From Nonomuraea montanisoli (GTDB lineage: Bacteria > Actinomycetota > Actinomycetes > Streptosporangiales > Streptosporangiaceae), in assembly GCF_013363975.1 (NCBI RefSeq), contig NZ_JABWGN010000004.1:434001-498000 (forward strand): DNA of 64,000 bases. Reading direction: 5' to 3'. The translations under genes and the position numbers were made by a program. Shown one piece after another: positions 54,845 to 63,837 of this stretch (position 1 is the stretch's first letter; every line of letters begins with the position of its first letter). The notes under the pieces were generated by a model. The model saw nothing but the letters and a program-made list of their open reading frames with translations. It made no database searches and was not told the DNA's origin.

Positions 54845-55573
54845 ATGACCGGACACACCAGCCGAACAGCTTCGCCCCTCTCAGCGGACCCGGTGCGGAC
54901 CGGGACGCTGCGCTACCCGGCCGGGTCGCTGGTGATCCTCACAGGTCTGCCCGGCGCGGGCAAGAGCACGTTGCTGCGCCGCCTGTACGGGCTGGACGGC
55001 TCCGAGACGGCGCCCGTGGTCGCGGGCGGGGTGACGGTGATCGACTCGATGCAGTCGAGGCTGCGCTGGGCCGGGTCCTTCGGGTGGGTGCCCAAGCCGG
55101 CGCGCACCGCGCTGGTCTTCGCCACCCATCTGTGGCGGATCCGGCGCGGGCTGGCCGCCGGTCCGGTGATCGCGCACAACCGCGGCTGCGGGCCCGTGGT
55201 GCTGCGCCTGTTCGCCCGGCTGGCGCGCCGTCGCGGCGTGGCCTTCCACCTGCTGCTGCTCGACGCCTCCCCCGAGGCCGCCCTGGCCGGCCAGCGGGCC
55301 CGCGACCGGGTGGTGGGGGCGCGTACGTTCTCCTACCACCGCCGCCGCTGGGAGGCGCTGCTGGCGCGGGCCCGGGCGGGCGCCGCCGCGCCCGCGGCGG
55401 GCGCGACGGTGATCGACCGGCGCGCCGCGGACCTGCTGGGCGGCATGGGCGGCCCGGGCGCCATGGGAGGCATGGGAGGCATGGACGGCATGGACGGCCC
55501 GGGCGGCATCGTCTTCGACGCCACGCCCGCCTCCCCCGCCGGGCGCGCGAAGCCCAGTACGATCAACAGATGA
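54845..55573 (+). CDS. P-loop ATPase / kinase-like protein (AAA_33 type)
   Basis: A 242-residue protein with Walker A (LVILTGLPGAGKSTLLRRLY), a Trp/Arg-rich region (SRLRWAGSFGWVPKPARTAL), and an Asp followed by AALAGQRARDRVV, reminiscent of small-molecule kinases of the AAA_33 group. The tail from about residue 200 is a Gly/Met/Asp repeat (GGMGGPGAMGGMGGMDGMDG). The ATG at 54845 has GGAGG at a good distance. The stop overlaps the NUDIX start (ATGA), so the pair may work together. Substrate unknown. Confidence 0.82.
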   Translation: MTGHTSRTASPLSADPVRTGTLRYPAGSLVILTGLPGAGKSTLLRRLYGLDGSETAPVVAGGVTVIDSMQSRLRWAGSFGWVPKPARTALVFATHLWRIRRGLAAGPVIAHNRGCGPVVLRLFARLARRRGVAFHLLLLDASPEAALAGQRARDRVVGARTFSYHRRRWEALLARARAGAAAPAAGATVIDRRAADLLGGMGGPGAMGGMGGMDGMDGPGGIVFDATPASPAGRAKPSTINR

Positions 55574-56106
55574 CCGAAATGACCGAAACCACGCCCGGCT
55601 GGCTCGCTCCCGAGGAGCTGGAGTCGCTGCGCGGCCGGATGCCGATCCTGTACGTCGACGCCGTGCCGGTGCGGGTGGACGACACGGGCACCGTGACCCG
55701 GGTGGGCCTGCTGCTGCGCATCGCCCCGGACGGCACCGTGAGCCGGGCGCTGGTCTCCGGGCGGGTCCTCTACCACGAGCGGGTCCGCGACGCGCTGCTG
55801 CGCCACCTGGAGAAGGACCTCGGGCCGGTCGCCCTGCCGAGCCTGCCGCCCTCGCTCACGCCGTTCACGGTGGCGGAGTACTTCCCCACCCCGGGCGTCA
55901 CGCCGTACCACGACCCGCGCCAGCACGCGGTCTCGCTGGCCTACATCGTGCCGGTGCGCGGCGACTGCCGGCCGCGCCAGGACGCGCTGGACCTGGTGTG
56001 GTTCACGCCGGAGGAGGCGGCCTCGCCGGTGGTGCAGCAGGAGATGACCGGCGGCCACGGGGTGCTGCTCAAGCAGGCGCTGGCGACCGTGGGCCGGCTG
56101 ACCTGA
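55570..56106 (+). CDS. NUDIX-fold protein (DUF4916 type)
   Basis: A 178-residue protein. ILYVDAVPVRVDDTGTVTRV opens a NUDIX-like fold; RQHAVSLAYIVPVRGDCRPR and DLVWFTPEEA follow. The canonical Nudix box (GX5EX7REUXEEXGU) is not clear: SRALVSGRVLYHERVRDALL occupies that place, so catalysis by the usual site is doubtful. It fits the DUF4916 subgroup of the superfamily. Coupled to the kinase-like gene by ATGA. Confidence 0.8.
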   Translation: MTEMTETTPGWLAPEELESLRGRMPILYVDAVPVRVDDTGTVTRVGLLLRIAPDGTVSRALVSGRVLYHERVRDALLRHLEKDLGPVALPSLPPSLTPFTVAEYFPTPGVTPYHDPRQHAVSLAYIVPVRGDCRPRQDALDLVWFTPEEAASPVVQQEMTGGHGVLLKQALATVGRLT

Positions 56107-56164
56107 CCTCCGGACGGCGACCGCCCGGCCCCCAGGAGAGAGCCGGGCGGTGCGATGTGGCGCG

Positions 56165-56641
56165 TCAGCGGCGGCCGACGACCTTGACCCAGTCCGTGGC
56201 CTCCGCCGGGTCGAGGTGGCGGGAGCCCTCGAAGACCGCCCGCCACGTGCCCGAGGTGTAGGCCGGGACCCTGGTGTGGAAGGAGCCGTCACGGTCTGTC
56301 GTGACCGTCTCGACGTGCTCCCAGTCCCCGCCGCGGTCCGACTGGAAGAGGATCACGATCCGCTTCCAGCCGAGCCGGTGCCACGACTCCGACTCCTTGC
56401 AGTAGTCGGCGTGGTGGACGGAGACGAAGCCGCTGATGTAGTCGTCCTCGCACTCCACCGCGAGCCGGCCGTCCAGCGAGAGCGTCCTGCCCTGCCAGAC
56501 GGGCTCGGGGCCCGCGTCGAACCGGAGCACGGTGTGGCCGCCGTCGACGGCCGGGTCCGCCAGCGCGGGGGCGGCGGCCGCCCCCACCATGGTGACGCCC
56601 AGAGCGGCCGCCGCCAGGCCGGCGGCGAGTCGTCGCATCAT
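56165..56641 (-). CDS. Secreted protein of unknown function (Ig-like)
   Basis: A 158-residue protein with a signal peptide (RLAAGLAAAALGVTMVGAAA, cleavage near ALADP) and one beta-rich domain. Two Cys in VECEDDYI and DYCKESE could pair. The end (TTDRDGSFHTRVPAYTSGTW, then RAVFEGSRH) is clearly related to the C-terminus of the next protein (EVTTGEGGAFATDVAGRTGG), suggesting a shared Ig-like exported module. Function unknown. Confidence 0.78.
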   Translation of the reverse strand: MMRRLAAGLAAAALGVTMVGAAAAPALADPAVDGGHTVLRFDAGPEPVWQGRTLSLDGRLAVECEDDYISGFVSVHHADYCKESESWHRLGWKRIVILFQSDRGGDWEHVETVTTDRDGSFHTRVPAYTSGTWRAVFEGSRHLDPAEATDWVKVVGRR

Positions 56642-56686
56642 CGGATGAACTTCCTTCCCCGTGTGGAACGCGCGTCCGGACGGGCG

Positions 56687-56707
56687 CGCGTCATCGCGAA
56701 TGACGCG
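56687..56707. promoter_or_regulatory. 8-bp inverted repeat upstream of the secreted-protein gene
   Basis: CGCGTCAT-CGCGA-ATGACGCG, perfect arms (56687-56694 and 56700-56707), 46 bp upstream of the start at 56641. Size and place suit a dimeric repressor site. Confidence 0.45.
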
Positions 56708-56765
56708 ATCGGGTAAAGAAAAGTTGCGATCCGCTGATCACGGTTATGCAACGACTCTTCATTTC

Positions 56766-56795
56766 ATAGCCCGATATATGTCTGTTTTGGGCTAT
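56766..56795 (-). terminator. Weak hairpin after the second secreted-protein gene
   Basis: ATAGCCC (56766-56772) pairs with GGGCTAT (56789-56795), loop 16 bases, 10 bp after the stop codon at 56805. It lies in an unusually AT-rich stretch (56705-56810). No U-run is present. Confidence 0.35.
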
Positions 56796-56804
56796 TTATC
56801 GGAT

Positions 56805-57977
56805 TTAGTCGGCGAGTTGGTGGATTTTCGAGAGGATCGGGGCGTAGCGCGGGGTCCCCTCGTAGCGCACGCGCCACGAGCCGCCGGTACGGCCCGCCAC
56901 GTCCGTGGCGAAGGCGCCGCCCTCCCCGGTGGTGACCTCGGCCACCTCCTCCCACGTGCTGCCGCCGTCGGGACGCCAGAGGATGTCCACCGGCTGCTCG
57001 GCGAACGGGGCGTAGTCGGCGACGCCCTTGGGGCCGAGGCGGTTCAGCGAGCCGGCGAAGCGCACGGCCGAGCCGTCGGTGGTGGGGGTGACGCGCACGC
57101 CGTCCAGCTTGGTCTCGCGGCGGAGCTGGAACGTGCTGTACTTCGTCGTCGTGGCCCCGTCGGCGCCGGTGGCGGTGGCGGTGACCGTCCAGGTGCCCGC
57201 CGGGTAGTTCCGGGTCAGCCCCTTGTCGGGCAGGAAGCGCCAGGTCTGCCAGTCGCCGTTGAAGCTCATCCAGCTCGGCGTCGGCTGCCAGGACACCGAC
57301 TGGTCGCGCTTGCCGCGGCCCTTCCCCGAGTCGCGGGGGTCCGCGCGGCGCTTGTGGTCGCGCTGCGGCGCGGCCAGGCGGGCCGCGCCGGGCACCACCG
57401 CGGAGTGGTCGCGGGACGACGCCGCCAGGGCGGGCTGGTGGTCGCGCGCGGGGATCAGCGGACGGCCCTGCGGACGGACGGCGCGGCCGACCGGCACCAC
57501 GGGCGCGCCCTGGTCGTCGGCGGCCACGGCGGGCGGCATCTGGGCCGGCGTCCCCGGAGCGGGGACGGCCGGGCGCGGGGCCGGCGCGGCCGGGGCGGGC
57601 GCGGGGGCGGCGCCGGTGGAGGGGTCGGTCGCGTCCTGCGGCGGCTTGCCGGGCTCGACCTTGACGGTCACCCCGTTCCTGTACTTGACGTCCTTGGCCA
57701 CCACGTCGATCACCATGCGGACGGAGTCGCCGGGGCCGACGACGGGAGAGGCCGGGCGCACGACGATCTCGCGGATGGTCGGGGCGGCGGCCCGCGCGGC
57801 GGCGGCGAGGCCGGAGCCGGCCGGGTTCACGGCGGAGGCCCCGTGGGATGCGGCGTGGGACGCGGTGTGGGATGCGGCGGTGGAGGCGGGCGGGAGGCTC
57901 GTGGCGGCGGAGGACGCCGGCGCGGGCACCGTGAGGGCCCCCGCCGCGAGCGAGACGAGAACGAGTCTTCTGGTCAT
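56805..57977 (-). CDS. Large secreted protein of unknown function with low-complexity middle
   Basis: A 390-residue protein with a signal peptide (RLVLVSLAAGALTVPAPASS). Residues about 65-110 form a beta region (IREIVVRPASPVVGPGDSVR, VKYRNGVTVKV). A Pro/Ala-rich, then Arg/His/Asp-rich middle (GKGRGKRDQSVSW) follows. From about residue 240 come two beta-sandwich modules (YPAGTWTVTATATGADGATT; FAGSLNRLGPKGVADYAPFA), the last related to the shorter secreted protein downstream. It may be a surface or matrix protein. ATG at 57977. Confidence 0.78.
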   Translation of the reverse strand: MTRRLVLVSLAAGALTVPAPASSAATSLPPASTAASHTASHAASHGASAVNPAGSGLAAAARAAAPTIREIVVRPASPVVGPGDSVRMVIDVVAKDVKYRNGVTVKVEPGKPPQDATDPSTGAAPAPAPAAPAPRPAVPAPGTPAQMPPAVAADDQGAPVVPVGRAVRPQGRPLIPARDHQPALAASSRDHSAVVPGAARLAAPQRDHKRRADPRDSGKGRGKRDQSVSWQPTPSWMSFNGDWQTWRFLPDKGLTRNYPAGTWTVTATATGADGATTTKYSTFQLRRETKLDGVRVTPTTDGSAVRFAGSLNRLGPKGVADYAPFAEQPVDILWRPDGGSTWEEVAEVTTGEGGAFATDVAGRTGGSWRVRYEGTPRYAPILSKIHQLAD

Positions 57978-58066
57978 GATCCAGACCGTAGGAACCGGCC
58001 GGTCATGGCAGGGACCACGACACACGCCCCGGAAGGCAAAGACTCCGTCGCCGGCGCGGAGCCCGC

Positions 58067-59902
58067 TCAGCCCGCGTACAGCTCCTCGATGACGGCGGCG
58101 TACTTGGCGTGGATGACCCGCCGCTTCAGCTTGAGGCTGGGCGTGAGCTCCTCGCTCTCGGCGGTCCACTCGTTGCCGAGCAGGGCCCACCGCTTGACCT
58201 GCTGGACCCGGGCGAGCCGTTCGTTGGCGGCGGCGACGGCCGCCCCGACCTCCTTGAGCACGTCGGGGTGGGCGGCCAGCTCGGCGAGGGCGCCCTCGAT
58301 GCCGCGGGCGCGGGCCCAGCCGGGCGCCACGTCCGGGTCGAGGGTGAGGACGGCGACCGGGTGGGGCCGGTTGTCGCCGTAGGCGAGGGCCTGGCCGACC
58401 AGGGGGTGCTCCTTGAGGAGGTTCTCGATCGCGGCGGGTGAGATGTTCTCGCCGCCGGAGGTGATGATGAGCTCCTTCTTGCGGTCCACCACCCGGTAGA
58501 AGCCGTCGTCGTCGACCGTGCCGATGTCGCCGGTGTGCAGCCAGCCGTCGCCGTCGACGAGCGCGGCGGTGTCGTCGGGCCGGTTGAGGTAGCCGCGGGT
58601 GTTGAGGGGGCTGCGGGTGAGGATCTCGCCGTCCTCGGCGATGCGCACCTCGACGCCGGGCTCGGCCCGGCCGACGGTGCCCAGGCGGTAGCAGCCGGGG
58701 CCGTTGCCGGTGAACGCGCCGGTCGTCTCCGTCATGCCGTACACGTCGATGACCTTGAGGCCGAGCCCGGCGTAGAAGCGCTGCACCTCGCCGGGCAGCG
58801 GCGCGGCGCCCGTGGCGGTCCACTGCGCGCGGTCGAAGCCGATGAGCGCGCGCACGCCCGCCAGCAGCTCCGCGTCGGCGCGCTCGTACGCCGCCCGGAC
58901 CTCGGGGGTGACCGCGTGGCCGTACTGGCCCCCCTCCACGTACGCCACGCCCGCCGCCATCGCCCGCCGCACGGCCTCCTGGCGCTCCTCCGGCTGGGCG
59001 GAGAGCACGGCCAGCAGGCGCGCCATCATCTTCTCCCACACGCGCGGCACGCCGAAGAACATCATCGGCCGCACCTGCCCGAGCGTGGCGCCCAGCTCGG
59101 CCAGGTCGGTGCAGAAGTGCACGTGCGAGGCCTTGACCAGCGGCAGGTAGAGACTGAGCACCCGCTCGGCGATGTGGGCGTAGGTCAGGTACGAGATCTG
59201 GGTGCCGCCCTCGGGCAGCGTGGCCATGCGGTCGGTGGCCGCCACCTCGTACAGCACGTTGCGGTGGGTGAGCGGCACGCCCTTGGGGTTGCCGGTGGTG
59301 CCCGAGGTGTAGAGGACCGTCACCACGTCCTCGGCGGTCACGGCGCGCCAGCGGGCCTCGGCGGCGTCCGGGTCGGCGGCCAGCGCGTCGCGGCCGAGCG
59401 CGAGCAGGTCGTCCCAGGACATGAACCGGTCGTCGCCGGCCGGCGCGCCCTCCAGCAGGACGATCGTGCGCAGCGCGGGCAGCCGGTCCAGGACGGGCCG
59501 CCAGCGCGCGAGCTCGGCGGGGCCGCCCAGCACGGCGCAGACGGCGCCGACGTCGGCGGCGACGAACGCGATCTGCTCGGCCGCGAACGTGGAGTAGATC
59601 GTGCACCCGATCCCGCCCGCGTGGACGGCCCCGAGGTCGGCCAGCACGTGCTCGCTGCGGTTGACCATCATGAGCGCGACCGTCTCGCCGGGCCGCAGGC
59701 CGATCGCGGCGAACCCGGCGGCGATCTCCAGCACCCGCCGCCGCGCCTCGGCGTAGGTGAGCGTGACCCAGCCGCCCTCGGCCGGGTCGGAGTAGGCGGG
59801 CGCGCCGGGGTGCCGCTCGGCCGTCACCCTGAGCTGCTCGCAGATGGTCCGGCCGGCGATCAGCTCGTCGATCTCCGCCCGCACGCCGAGGACACCGGCC
59901 AT
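58067..59902 (-). CDS. Long-chain acyl-CoA synthetase (AMP-forming)
   Basis: A 611-residue ANL-superfamily enzyme: P-loop TVLYTSGTTGNPKGVPLTHR, A5 region VIDVYGMTETTG, A7/A8 GWLHTGDIGTVDDDGFYRVV then DRKKELIITSGGENISP, and the catalytic Lys in LKLKRRVIHAKY. It activates a fatty acid to acyl-CoA via acyl-AMP. Length and motifs resemble the FadD15 group. The start at 59902 is preceded by a direct repeat (59921-59941) in the promoter region. Confidence 0.94.
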   Translation of the reverse strand: MAGVLGVRAEIDELIAGRTICEQLRVTAERHPGAPAYSDPAEGGWVTLTYAEARRRVLEIAAGFAAIGLRPGETVALMMVNRSEHVLADLGAVHAGGIGCTIYSTFAAEQIAFVAADVGAVCAVLGGPAELARWRPVLDRLPALRTIVLLEGAPAGDDRFMSWDDLLALGRDALAADPDAAEARWRAVTAEDVVTVLYTSGTTGNPKGVPLTHRNVLYEVAATDRMATLPEGGTQISYLTYAHIAERVLSLYLPLVKASHVHFCTDLAELGATLGQVRPMMFFGVPRVWEKMMARLLAVLSAQPEERQEAVRRAMAAGVAYVEGGQYGHAVTPEVRAAYERADAELLAGVRALIGFDRAQWTATGAAPLPGEVQRFYAGLGLKVIDVYGMTETTGAFTGNGPGCYRLGTVGRAEPGVEVRIAEDGEILTRSPLNTRGYLNRPDDTAALVDGDGWLHTGDIGTVDDDGFYRVVDRKKELIITSGGENISPAAIENLLKEHPLVGQALAYGDNRPHPVAVLTLDPDVAPGWARARGIEGALAELAAHPDVLKEVGAAVAAANERLARVQQVKRWALLGNEWTAESEELTPSLKLKRRVIHAKYAAVIEELYAG

Positions 59903-59920
59903 GGCACGCGCTCCTCACAT

Positions 59921-59941
59921 GTTCACTTGTCCCGTTCACTT
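59921..59941. promoter_or_regulatory. GTTCACTT direct repeat upstream of the acyl-CoA synthetase
   Basis: GTTCACTT at 59921-59928 and 59934-59941, 13-bp period, 19 bp before the start codon in the 154-bp gap to the POT transporter gene. The core resembles the GTTCACC of PHO boxes, but those have an 11-bp period, so another regulator is more likely. Confidence 0.45.
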
Positions 59942-60056
59942 ATCCAGGGGCATGCATCGCACCACACCTCCCGGGTAGCGGCAAGACCTCTCCGGAAGGC
60001 GGGAATCCTGTCACGTAGAGTGATGCAACGGATGCGGAAGATGCCCGGGGGCGCGC

Positions 60057-61553
60057 ATGACCACGCACGAGACGCACGAACGCACGTTCTTCGGCCACCC
60101 GTGGGGGCTGGCGACGCTGTTCGGCACCGAGATGTGGGAGCGGTTCAGCTGGTACGGCCTGCGGGCCATCCTGGCCACGTTCATGGCCGCCTCCCCCGCC
60201 CAGCACGGCCTCGGCCTGAGCGAGCAGACGGCCACGGCCGTCGTCGGCGTGTACGGCGCGCTCATCTACCTGGTGGCGCTGCCGGGAGGCTGGATCGCCG
60301 ACCGCCTGCTCGGGCCGCGCCGCTCGGTGTTCTGGGGCGGGTTCGTCATCATGTGCGGCCACATCAGCATGGCCGTCCCGGTCACGTCGTCGTTCTTCGT
60401 CTGGCTGGGGCTGGCGCTGATCATCGCCGGGACGGGCCTGCTCAAGCCGAACATCTCGGTCATGGTGGGCAAGCTCTACCCGGAGGAGGACGACGGCCGC
60501 CGCGACGCCGGGTTCTCGCTGTTCTACCTGGGCATCAACTTGGGCGCGTTCTTCGCGCCCATCGTGGTGGGCTGGCTGGCCGACGGCGACCGCTGGCACC
60601 TGGGCTTCAGCGCCGCGGCCGTCGGCATGGCGCTCGGCCTCGCGCAGTACGTCCTCGGCCGCAAGCACCTGCGCGGCGTCGGCGACGAGCCGAACATGCC
60701 GCTGACCCCGGAGCACCGCCGCCGGGCGCTGCGGCACGTGGGGCTGGCCGCGCTCGGCGTCGTGGTGGTCATGGCGATCTGGGTGGCGACGGGGACGTTC
60801 ACGATCGACCGGTTCACGGTGGTCGTGACCCTCGTCATCCTCGCGGTGCCGGTCGTGTACTTCGGCTACATCCTGACGGGCAGCCACGACCTGACCGAGG
60901 ACGAGCGGTCGCGGATGAAGGCCTACGTCTGGCTGTTCGTCGCCGCCGCGATCTTCTGGATGCTGTACGACCTGGCGCCGAGCAAGCTGCTGTTCTTCGC
61001 CCAGAACCACACGGACCTGACGCTGTTCGGCGTCCACATCAACGCGGCGACCACCCAGTCCTTCAACCCGCTCTTCATCATGATCTTCGTGCCGGTGTTC
61101 GCGACGCTGTGGGTGAAGCTGGGCAGGCGGGTGAGCACGCCGCAGAAGTTCGCCTTCGCCCTGGTCATGGTGGGCCTGAGCTTCCTGGTGATGGCGCTGG
61201 CCGCCACCCTGGCCCAGGGCGGCCGGGTGTCGGTGTGGTGGCTGGTGCTGGTCTACCTCATCCAGGTGTTCGGCGAGCTGTCGCTGAGCCCGGTCGGCCT
61301 GTCGGTCACCTCCAAGCTGGCCCCGCAGGCGTTCAAGGGACAGATGCTCGGGCTGTGGTTCATCTCGATCTCGGTGGGCGACGCGATCGGCGGGCAGACC
61401 GGGCGGCTGAGCAACGTGATGTCCGACCCGGCGTACTACACGCTGCTGGCGCTGATGGCGATCGTGGCCGGGATCGCGCTGCTGATGTTCACCAGGAAGC
61501 TGCGCCACCTGATGTCCGAGCACCACGAGCCCGCGACGCCGCCCACCCGCTGA
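60057..61553 (+). CDS. Proton-dependent oligopeptide (POT/PTR) transporter
   Basis: A 498-residue MFS-type protein with about fourteen predicted helices. Signatures: the proton-coupling ExxERFxxYG motif (EMWERFSWYG), the PTR2 motif GTGLLKPNISVMVGKLYPEE and FSLFYLGINLGAFFAPIV. It imports di- and tripeptides with protons. Arg/Lys in helix 1 region and Lys in LLKPN are in place. It is not in an operon; its promoter is shared with the divergent acyl-CoA synthetase. Confidence 0.94.
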   Translation: MTTHETHERTFFGHPWGLATLFGTEMWERFSWYGLRAILATFMAASPAQHGLGLSEQTATAVVGVYGALIYLVALPGGWIADRLLGPRRSVFWGGFVIMCGHISMAVPVTSSFFVWLGLALIIAGTGLLKPNISVMVGKLYPEEDDGRRDAGFSLFYLGINLGAFFAPIVVGWLADGDRWHLGFSAAAVGMALGLAQYVLGRKHLRGVGDEPNMPLTPEHRRRALRHVGLAALGVVVVMAIWVATGTFTIDRFTVVVTLVILAVPVVYFGYILTGSHDLTEDERSRMKAYVWLFVAAAIFWMLYDLAPSKLLFFAQNHTDLTLFGVHINAATTQSFNPLFIMIFVPVFATLWVKLGRRVSTPQKFAFALVMVGLSFLVMALAATLAQGGRVSVWWLVLVYLIQVFGELSLSPVGLSVTSKLAPQAFKGQMLGLWFISISVGDAIGGQTGRLSNVMSDPAYYTLLALMAIVAGIALLMFTRKLRHLMSEHHEPATPPTR

Positions 61554-61581
61554 GGACGCCGGCGGGGCCGGGGCGGAGGCC

Positions 61582-61604
61582 GACCCCGGCGGCTCCGCCG
61601 GGTC
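61582..61604 (+). terminator. Terminator after the POT transporter gene
   Basis: GACC(C)CGGCGG-CT-CCGCCGGGTC folds into a 10-bp stem with one bulge, 28 bp after the stop codon; followed by CCTTGATCC. Confidence 0.45.
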
Positions 61605-61622
61605 CCTTGATCCGATAGACAT

Positions 61623-62243
61623 GTGACCGTGCCCGAACTGCTCGACCTCGTGGGAATCTTCGTCTTCGCGCTGTCCGGCGCGCTCATGGGCGTGCGCAAA
61701 CGGCTCGACGTGGTCGGGATGGCGGTGCTCGCCGAGATGACGGCGCTGGGCGGCGGCGTGGTGCGCGACCTCATCCTCAACGTCCGGCCGGCCGCCTTCC
61801 AGAGCGTGGGGTACGTGCTGGTGCCGCTGGCGGCCACGGCGATCGTGTTCTTCTGGCACCCGCACGTGGCGCGGGTGATGCCGGCCGTCCTCGTGTTCGA
61901 CGCGGCCGGTCTCGGGCTGTTCTGCGCGGTCGGCACGCTCAAGGCCCTGGAGTACGGGCTGAGCCCGCTGCACGCCACCCTGCTCGGCGTCACCACGGGC
62001 GTGGGCGGCGGCATGCTGCGCGACGTGCTGGCCGGCGAGATCCCGACGCTGCTGTACGACCGGCAGCTCTACGCGGTGCCCGCACTGCTCGGCTCGGCCA
62101 TGATGGCGGAGCTGTCCACGCTGGGGCTGCACGGCTGGCCGGCCACGCTGGCCTCGGCGGTGGTGGCCTTCGGGCTGCGCGTGGCCGCGATGCGCTACAA
62201 GCTGCGCGCCCCGCTGGCCCGGGGCGTCCCGCCCTCCGAGTGA
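61623..62243 (+). CDS. TRIC-type trimeric cation channel family protein (UPF0126)
   Basis: A 206-residue membrane protein made of two related three-helix halves, each ending in the family signature: AEMTALGGGVVRDLILNVRP and VTTGVGGGMLRDVLAGEIPT. These GGGxxRD motifs line the pore in bacterial TRIC channels. A GTG at 61623 or a second at 61629 may be used. It is 69 bp after the POT gene and may read through from it. Confidence 0.92.
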   Translation: MTVPELLDLVGIFVFALSGALMGVRKRLDVVGMAVLAEMTALGGGVVRDLILNVRPAAFQSVGYVLVPLAATAIVFFWHPHVARVMPAVLVFDAAGLGLFCAVGTLKALEYGLSPLHATLLGVTTGVGGGMLRDVLAGEIPTLLYDRQLYAVPALLGSAMMAELSTLGLHGWPATLASAVVAFGLRVAAMRYKLRAPLARGVPPSE

Positions 62244-62337
62244 GCCGCCGCCGGGCCCCGGAGCCGGAATGAGGGCCGCCGGGCCGCGAAGCCGGGAGGG
62301 CCGGGCGAGGCCGGGCGCGGCCGGGCGCGGGCCCGGG

Positions 62338-63789
62338 TCAGATCATCGGGACCAGCGCGTCGGCGGGCAGGCCGCCCGCGGCCGGGCCGCGCTCGCGGGC
62401 GGCGGCGATGCGTTCCACGGCCTCCTCCAGCACCGCCGGCGGCAGCGTGTACGGCACGCGCAGGTACCCCTCCAGCGTCCCCTCCAGGCCGAACCACGTC
62501 CCCGCCGCCAGCCGCACGCCGCGCGTGGCGGCGGCCTCGCACAGGGAGACGGCCGAGGCGGAGTCGTGCCGCACCCACAGCGACCCGCCGCCGCGCGGCA
62601 CCTCGAACCGCCAGGCCGGCAGCCGCTCGCGCAGCGCGGCCACCAGCGTCGCGCGGGAGGCGCGCAGGCCGCGCAGCCGCTCGGCCCTGGTCTCCTCCAT
62701 CCGGTCGAACAGCCGGGCCACCGTGAGCTGCTCCAGCACCGGGCTGGCGATGTCGACGGCCGCCCGCCGCACGGCCAGCCGGCGGATCAGCGCGGTGCCG
62801 GCGCGCAGCCAGCCGATGCGCAGCCCGCCCCACCACAGCTTGGAGGCCGAGCCGATGGTGACCATGCGGTTGTCGGTGTCGAAGGCGGCCATGGGCGCGT
62901 GACCGCCGTCGTCGTCCCCGTCCAGGTCGAGCTCCGCCCACGTCTCGTCGATGACGATCATGGTGTCGGTGCGGCGGGCCGCGCCGGCGACGGCGGCGCG
63001 GGTGGCGTCGTCCATGAGGGCGCCGGTCGGGTTCTGGAAGTCGGGCATGAGGTAGGCGACGCGGGCCGCCGACTGGCGCAGGGCGCAGGCGACGAGATCG
63101 GCCTGCCAGCCCTCGTGCGAGATGCCGACCGGCACGAGCCGGGCGCCGCGGTGCCGGGCCACGTCGATGGCGTGCGTGTAGGTGGGCGACTCGACCAGGA
63201 CGGCGTCGCCCGGCCCGGCCAGCAGGCTCATGGCCAGGTGCAGGGCGTGCTGCGAGCCGGTGGTGACGAGGATCTGCTCGGGCCGGGTGGCCAGGCCGCG
63301 CGCGGTGTAGCGGGCGGCGATCCGCTCACGCAGCACCGGCAGGCCCATGGGGTCGTAGCCGTTGCCCATGCCGTACCGCGGCAGGTCCTCCACCGCCTCG
63401 GCCATCACCTCGCGCAGCGCGGAGGGCGCGGGCGGGGCGGCGGTATGGAGCTGGATGAGGCCGTCCTGGCCGGTGGACAGCCACGGGTTGTCGGCGGTGG
63501 AGGCGGGGTCGGGCAGCGCCGTCCAGCTCCCGGAGCCCTGCCGGCTCTCCAGGTACCCTCGCTCGCGCAGCAGGTCGTAGGCGGCGGTCACGGTGGTGCG
63601 GCTGACGCCGAGGGTCTCCGCCAGGTGCCGCTCGGCGGGCATGCGCACGCGGACGGGGATGCGCCCGTCGAGGATGAGCGCGCGCACGGCGTCGGCGAGC
63701 GCCCGGTAGTACGGCCGGGCCTCCGCCGGCACGTCGGTGAGCCGGGCCACCTGCGCCGCCCCCAGAAACCTCATCAGGCCACTTTTCAT
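62338..63789 (-). CDS. MocR-type regulator (GntR HTH plus aminotransferase-like domain; YczR-like)
   Basis: A 483-residue fusion. Residues about 20-95 form a GntR winged helix (RALADAVRALILDGRIPVRV, LAETLGVSRTTVTAAYDLLR). Residues about 125-480 form a fold-type I aminotransferase domain: VTTGSQHALHLAMSLLAGPG, MPDFQNPTGALMDD, and the PLP lysine in IGSASKLWWGGLRIGW. MocR proteins use PLP to sense amines or vitamin B6. The ATG at 63789 is preferred; one at 63774 is possible. It is 48 bp from a divergent YczE-type gene, its likely target. Confidence 0.92.
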   Translation of the reverse strand: MKSGLMRFLGAAQVARLTDVPAEARPYYRALADAVRALILDGRIPVRVRMPAERHLAETLGVSRTTVTAAYDLLRERGYLESRQGSGSWTALPDPASTADNPWLSTGQDGLIQLHTAAPPAPSALREVMAEAVEDLPRYGMGNGYDPMGLPVLRERIAARYTARGLATRPEQILVTTGSQHALHLAMSLLAGPGDAVLVESPTYTHAIDVARHRGARLVPVGISHEGWQADLVACALRQSAARVAYLMPDFQNPTGALMDDATRAAVAGAARRTDTMIVIDETWAELDLDGDDDGGHAPMAAFDTDNRMVTIGSASKLWWGGLRIGWLRAGTALIRRLAVRRAAVDIASPVLEQLTVARLFDRMEETRAERLRGLRASRATLVAALRERLPAWRFEVPRGGGSLWVRHDSASAVSLCEAAATRGVRLAAGTWFGLEGTLEGYLRVPYTLPPAVLEEAVERIAAARERGPAAGGLPADALVPMI

Positions 63790-63837
63790 GATTGGACCTG
63801 TTTTGGCAAGCAGGTGGCCTGCCACTCTGGGACCACT
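63790..63837. promoter_or_regulatory. Short divergent promoter/operator region, MocR / YczE
   Basis: A 48-bp gap holding ACCTG..., CAGGTGG and CCTGCCA repeats (63796-63824) that may be operator half-sites. In such a short gap both promoters must overlap, consistent with control by the MocR protein. Confidence 0.4.
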
